In this document: piece after piece, positions 7,694 through 8,920 of the stretch
Layout: each line of letters begins with the position of its first letter
Numbering within the stretch: position 1 is the first letter of the stretch
DNA from: Gammaproteobacteria bacterium
Lineage (GTDB): Bacteria > Pseudomonadota > Gammaproteobacteria > Pseudomonadales > Pseudohongiellaceae
Assembly: GCA_003514305.1 (NCBI GenBank)
Contig: DORE01000274.1
Location: 1-8,920 of the forward strand
Direction of reading: 5' to 3'
Length of the DNA stretch: 8,920 nt
Made by a program: the position numbers and the translations under genes
Notes under the pieces: generated by a model
What the model saw: only the letters and a program-made list of their open reading frames with translations
What the model was told of the DNA's origin: nothing
Database searches by the model: none

Positions 7694-7727
7694 GCGGACA
7701 GGAAGCTCGCGAGTTACTCCTGTCCGC
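7694..7727. terminator. Hairpin between convergent genes, possible bidirectional terminator
   Basis: GCGGACAGGA (7694-7703) pairs perfectly with TCCTGTCCGC (7718-7727), a 10-bp stem over a 14-base loop that itself contains the palindrome CTCGCGAG (7706-7713). It lies 17 bases after the CE1 esterase stop and 21 bases beyond the SDR stop, the right place to end both transcripts. No T-tract follows on either strand, so it is not a classical intrinsic terminator. It may instead protect 3' ends or work with Rho. Confidence 0.55.
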
Positions 7728-7748
7728 GATCAGCACAATTATGTTCGT

Positions 7749-8471
7749 CTACCACTCGACCTGCTTTCCCTGCCAGTCAAGAAATGTAATCGGCAGTTCT
7801 GGCGACAATCCGTCTTGAATACTCATTAACTGACTCGCGACGAAGTCAGGGGTAAACAGTTTTTCAGGGTTGATATTCTTCTGAAAAGGTTTTGACAGCG
7901 GCGTGTCCGTAGTCCCCGGATGAAACAGGAGAAACTGAACCAGTTTCGCTTCTCGGTGATATTCCAAAGATGCCGTTTTCATCAGCATATTTAGGGCCGC
8001 CTTGGACGCACGGTATGCATACCACCCCCCCCTTTCATTATCACCAATACTGCCGACGCGCGCGCTTAGCGCTGTGACTATACAACGTTTCCTGACGCCT
8101 TTGAGTAGGGGCTTTAAAGCCTTCACCCACAGCAGAGGAACAAAAGCGTTGATCCGCATTACCGCGTTTAAGTGGTCAATTGAGGCGTTTTCCAACCTTT
8201 TTTCTGGTGACATGCCCTCGTTATGCAATATGCCATTAAAGATCGTAATCCGATCGAATGCCATGCCAGATTCTCGCAGAACAACACATATTTGATCGAT
8301 TGATGACTCGGTGTAATCACATTGCAGCCATCTCAAAGAGTTGCTATCCGATAGTTCCTTCCGGTTGTCTGCTTGGCGACTCACTGCAACAATAAAGTCC
8401 CCCTGTTCCAGGCCCTTTTTGATCAAAGCCTGAGCGATCGCGCTACCTGCACCAAGAATCAGATGCTGCAT
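7749..8471 (-). CDS. SDR-family NAD(P)-dependent oxidoreductase, C-factor-like
   Basis: Short-chain dehydrogenase/reductase (240 aa, normal for a classical SDR), a cytoplasmic NAD(P)-linked enzyme of unknown substrate. Seen: a cofactor loop LGAGSAIAQAL (6-16) in place of TGxxxGIG; CDYTES (51-56), the acidic residue that usually contacts adenine; FNGIL (78-82) for the NNAG element; ALSARVGSIGDN (134-145) carrying the active-site Ser (136 or 141); YAYRASK with Tyr153 and Lys157 as the YxxxK pair; and FHPGTTDTPLSKPF (183-196) after the active site. The SIGDN-RGG-YRASKAALN pattern resembles proteins annotated CsgA/C-factor-like SDRs. The ATG lies 5 bases after the stop of the upstream DCC-family gene, with only a poor, distant GGAA, which suggests translational coupling. 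A run of eight G in the coding strand (8026-8033) lies just before the catalytic Tyr codon. Confidence 0.9.
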   Translation of the reverse strand: MQHLILGAGSAIAQALIKKGLEQGDFIVAVSRQADNRKELSDSNSLRWLQCDYTESSIDQICVVLRESGMAFDRITIFNGILHNEGMSPEKRLENASIDHLNAVMRINAFVPLLWVKALKPLLKGVRKRCIVTALSARVGSIGDNERGGWYAYRASKAALNMLMKTASLEYHREAKLVQFLLFHPGTTDTPLSKPFQKNINPEKLFTPDFVASQLMSIQDGLSPELPITFLDWQGKQVEW

Positions 8472-8476
8472 ACGAT

Positions 8477-8920
8477 TCAGCTATTCCGCTTGGTTTGTGA
8501 ACGTTCGGTGGCTGCGTTAGCGGATATCTTATAGCAAGCCTCTTCATCGCAACGGGAAGAACCAGTGAGGAGAAGCGAGATCTGGCTTCGATACCTGGCA
8601 AAAAACAGATAGCCAAGATCAGCGAACCAGCGCACTACCGGTAGGCGTAAAAGCCTCAACCATTTGTGACGTCCGACTATCGCCCATGCCCGTTGGGTTA
8701 CATCGAGCCCAAGAATCAGCGTCCCATTGGCCAACTGCCCATGAAGCATGCTATACGCTTTAATCGGGTCAATCTGTGGAAAGTGATGTCCGAAATCTGG
8801 CTGATTAATATCTTCCAAACAGATCTTTTCGTCCAAGTCATATCGGCGCAATTGCTTCATTTCCGCCGAACAAAGAGGGCAACGTCCGTCATAAAATATT
8901 GTCATAGAGATGTCTTTCAT
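8477..8920 (-). CDS. Thiol-disulfide oxidoreductase-like DCC-family protein (DUF393)
   Basis: A small DCC/DUF393 protein (147 aa as read). Seen: TIFYDGRCPLCSAEMKQLRR (7-26), the defining D-G-x-C-P-L-C motif with Cys14 and Cys17, followed by a basic helix; LEDINQPDF (35-43), where the family usually has a D-I/D-x patch; a middle LHGQLANGTLILGLDV segment; a hydrophobic LGYLFFARYRSQ stretch; and a second Cys pair in RCDEEACY (124, 129). The family is predicted to do thiol redox chemistry from its CxxC motif, but its reaction is not established. The ATG used ends exactly at the window edge; Met6 (8905) is an alternative, and a start beyond the window cannot be excluded. It is the first visible gene of an operon with the SDR gene 5 bases downstream. 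Confidence 0.87.
   Translation of the reverse strand: MKDISMTIFYDGRCPLCSAEMKQLRRYDLDEKICLEDINQPDFGHHFPQIDPIKAYSMLHGQLANGTLILGLDVTQRAWAIVGRHKWLRLLRLPVVRWFADLGYLFFARYRSQISLLLTGSSRCDEEACYKISANAATERSQTKRNS

Noticed and set aside
8002..8295. A 97-codon plus-strand ORF inside the SDR gene.
   Set aside because: It is fully antisense to a gene with clear SDR motifs and has low-complexity, motif-free content.

Overview
The window looks like chromosome from a Gram-negative, aerobic, heterotrophic bacterium, probably a gammaproteobacterium of marine or freshwater type. This is inferred from gene content: the end of a TonB-dependent outer-membrane receptor, several exported enzymes with signal peptides, a PQQ-type sugar-dehydrogenase homologue, acyl-CoA carboxylase metabolism, and an SDR/DCC gene pair familiar from such genomes. 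Base composition is near 50% GC and looks even throughout. I see no insertion sequence, phage gene, tRNA, rRNA or CRISPR array.

Layout. 1-738 (+) is the C-terminal barrel of a TonB-dependent receptor whose start lies outside the window; a strong intrinsic terminator follows at 760-791. After a 275-base gap without a convincing promoter comes an acyl-CoA carboxylase carboxyltransferase (1014-2573, +). It converges on a secreted type-B carboxylesterase (2589-4196, -), and a 14-base perfect palindrome sits on the junction. A 225-base gap (4197-4421) with no supported gene separates the esterase from a periplasmic PQQ sugar-dehydrogenase-like beta-propeller (4422-5648, -). A 143-base divergent region with a plausible sigma70 promoter leads to a qor-type quinone oxidoreductase (5792-6760, +) and, 37 bases on, a secreted CE1/PHB-depolymerase-like esterase (6798-7676, +). 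A 10-bp-stem hairpin (7694-7727) separates this from an operon on the other strand: a DCC-family (DUF393) protein (8477-8920) and an SDR oxidoreductase (7749-8471), only 5 bases apart.

How the genes may work together. The receptor, two exported esterases and the exported propeller protein would fit uptake and processing of esterified or glycosylated organic matter, with the carboxyltransferase acting on acyl-CoAs in the cytoplasm. This is inference from proximity: the genes lie in several transcription units and no shared regulator is visible. The DCC-SDR pair probably belongs to another system extending past the right edge. The most unusual point is that the propeller protein seems to lack the catalytic histidine and some cofactor-contact residues of PQQ glucose/aldose dehydrogenases. 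I found no clearly new multi-gene system.
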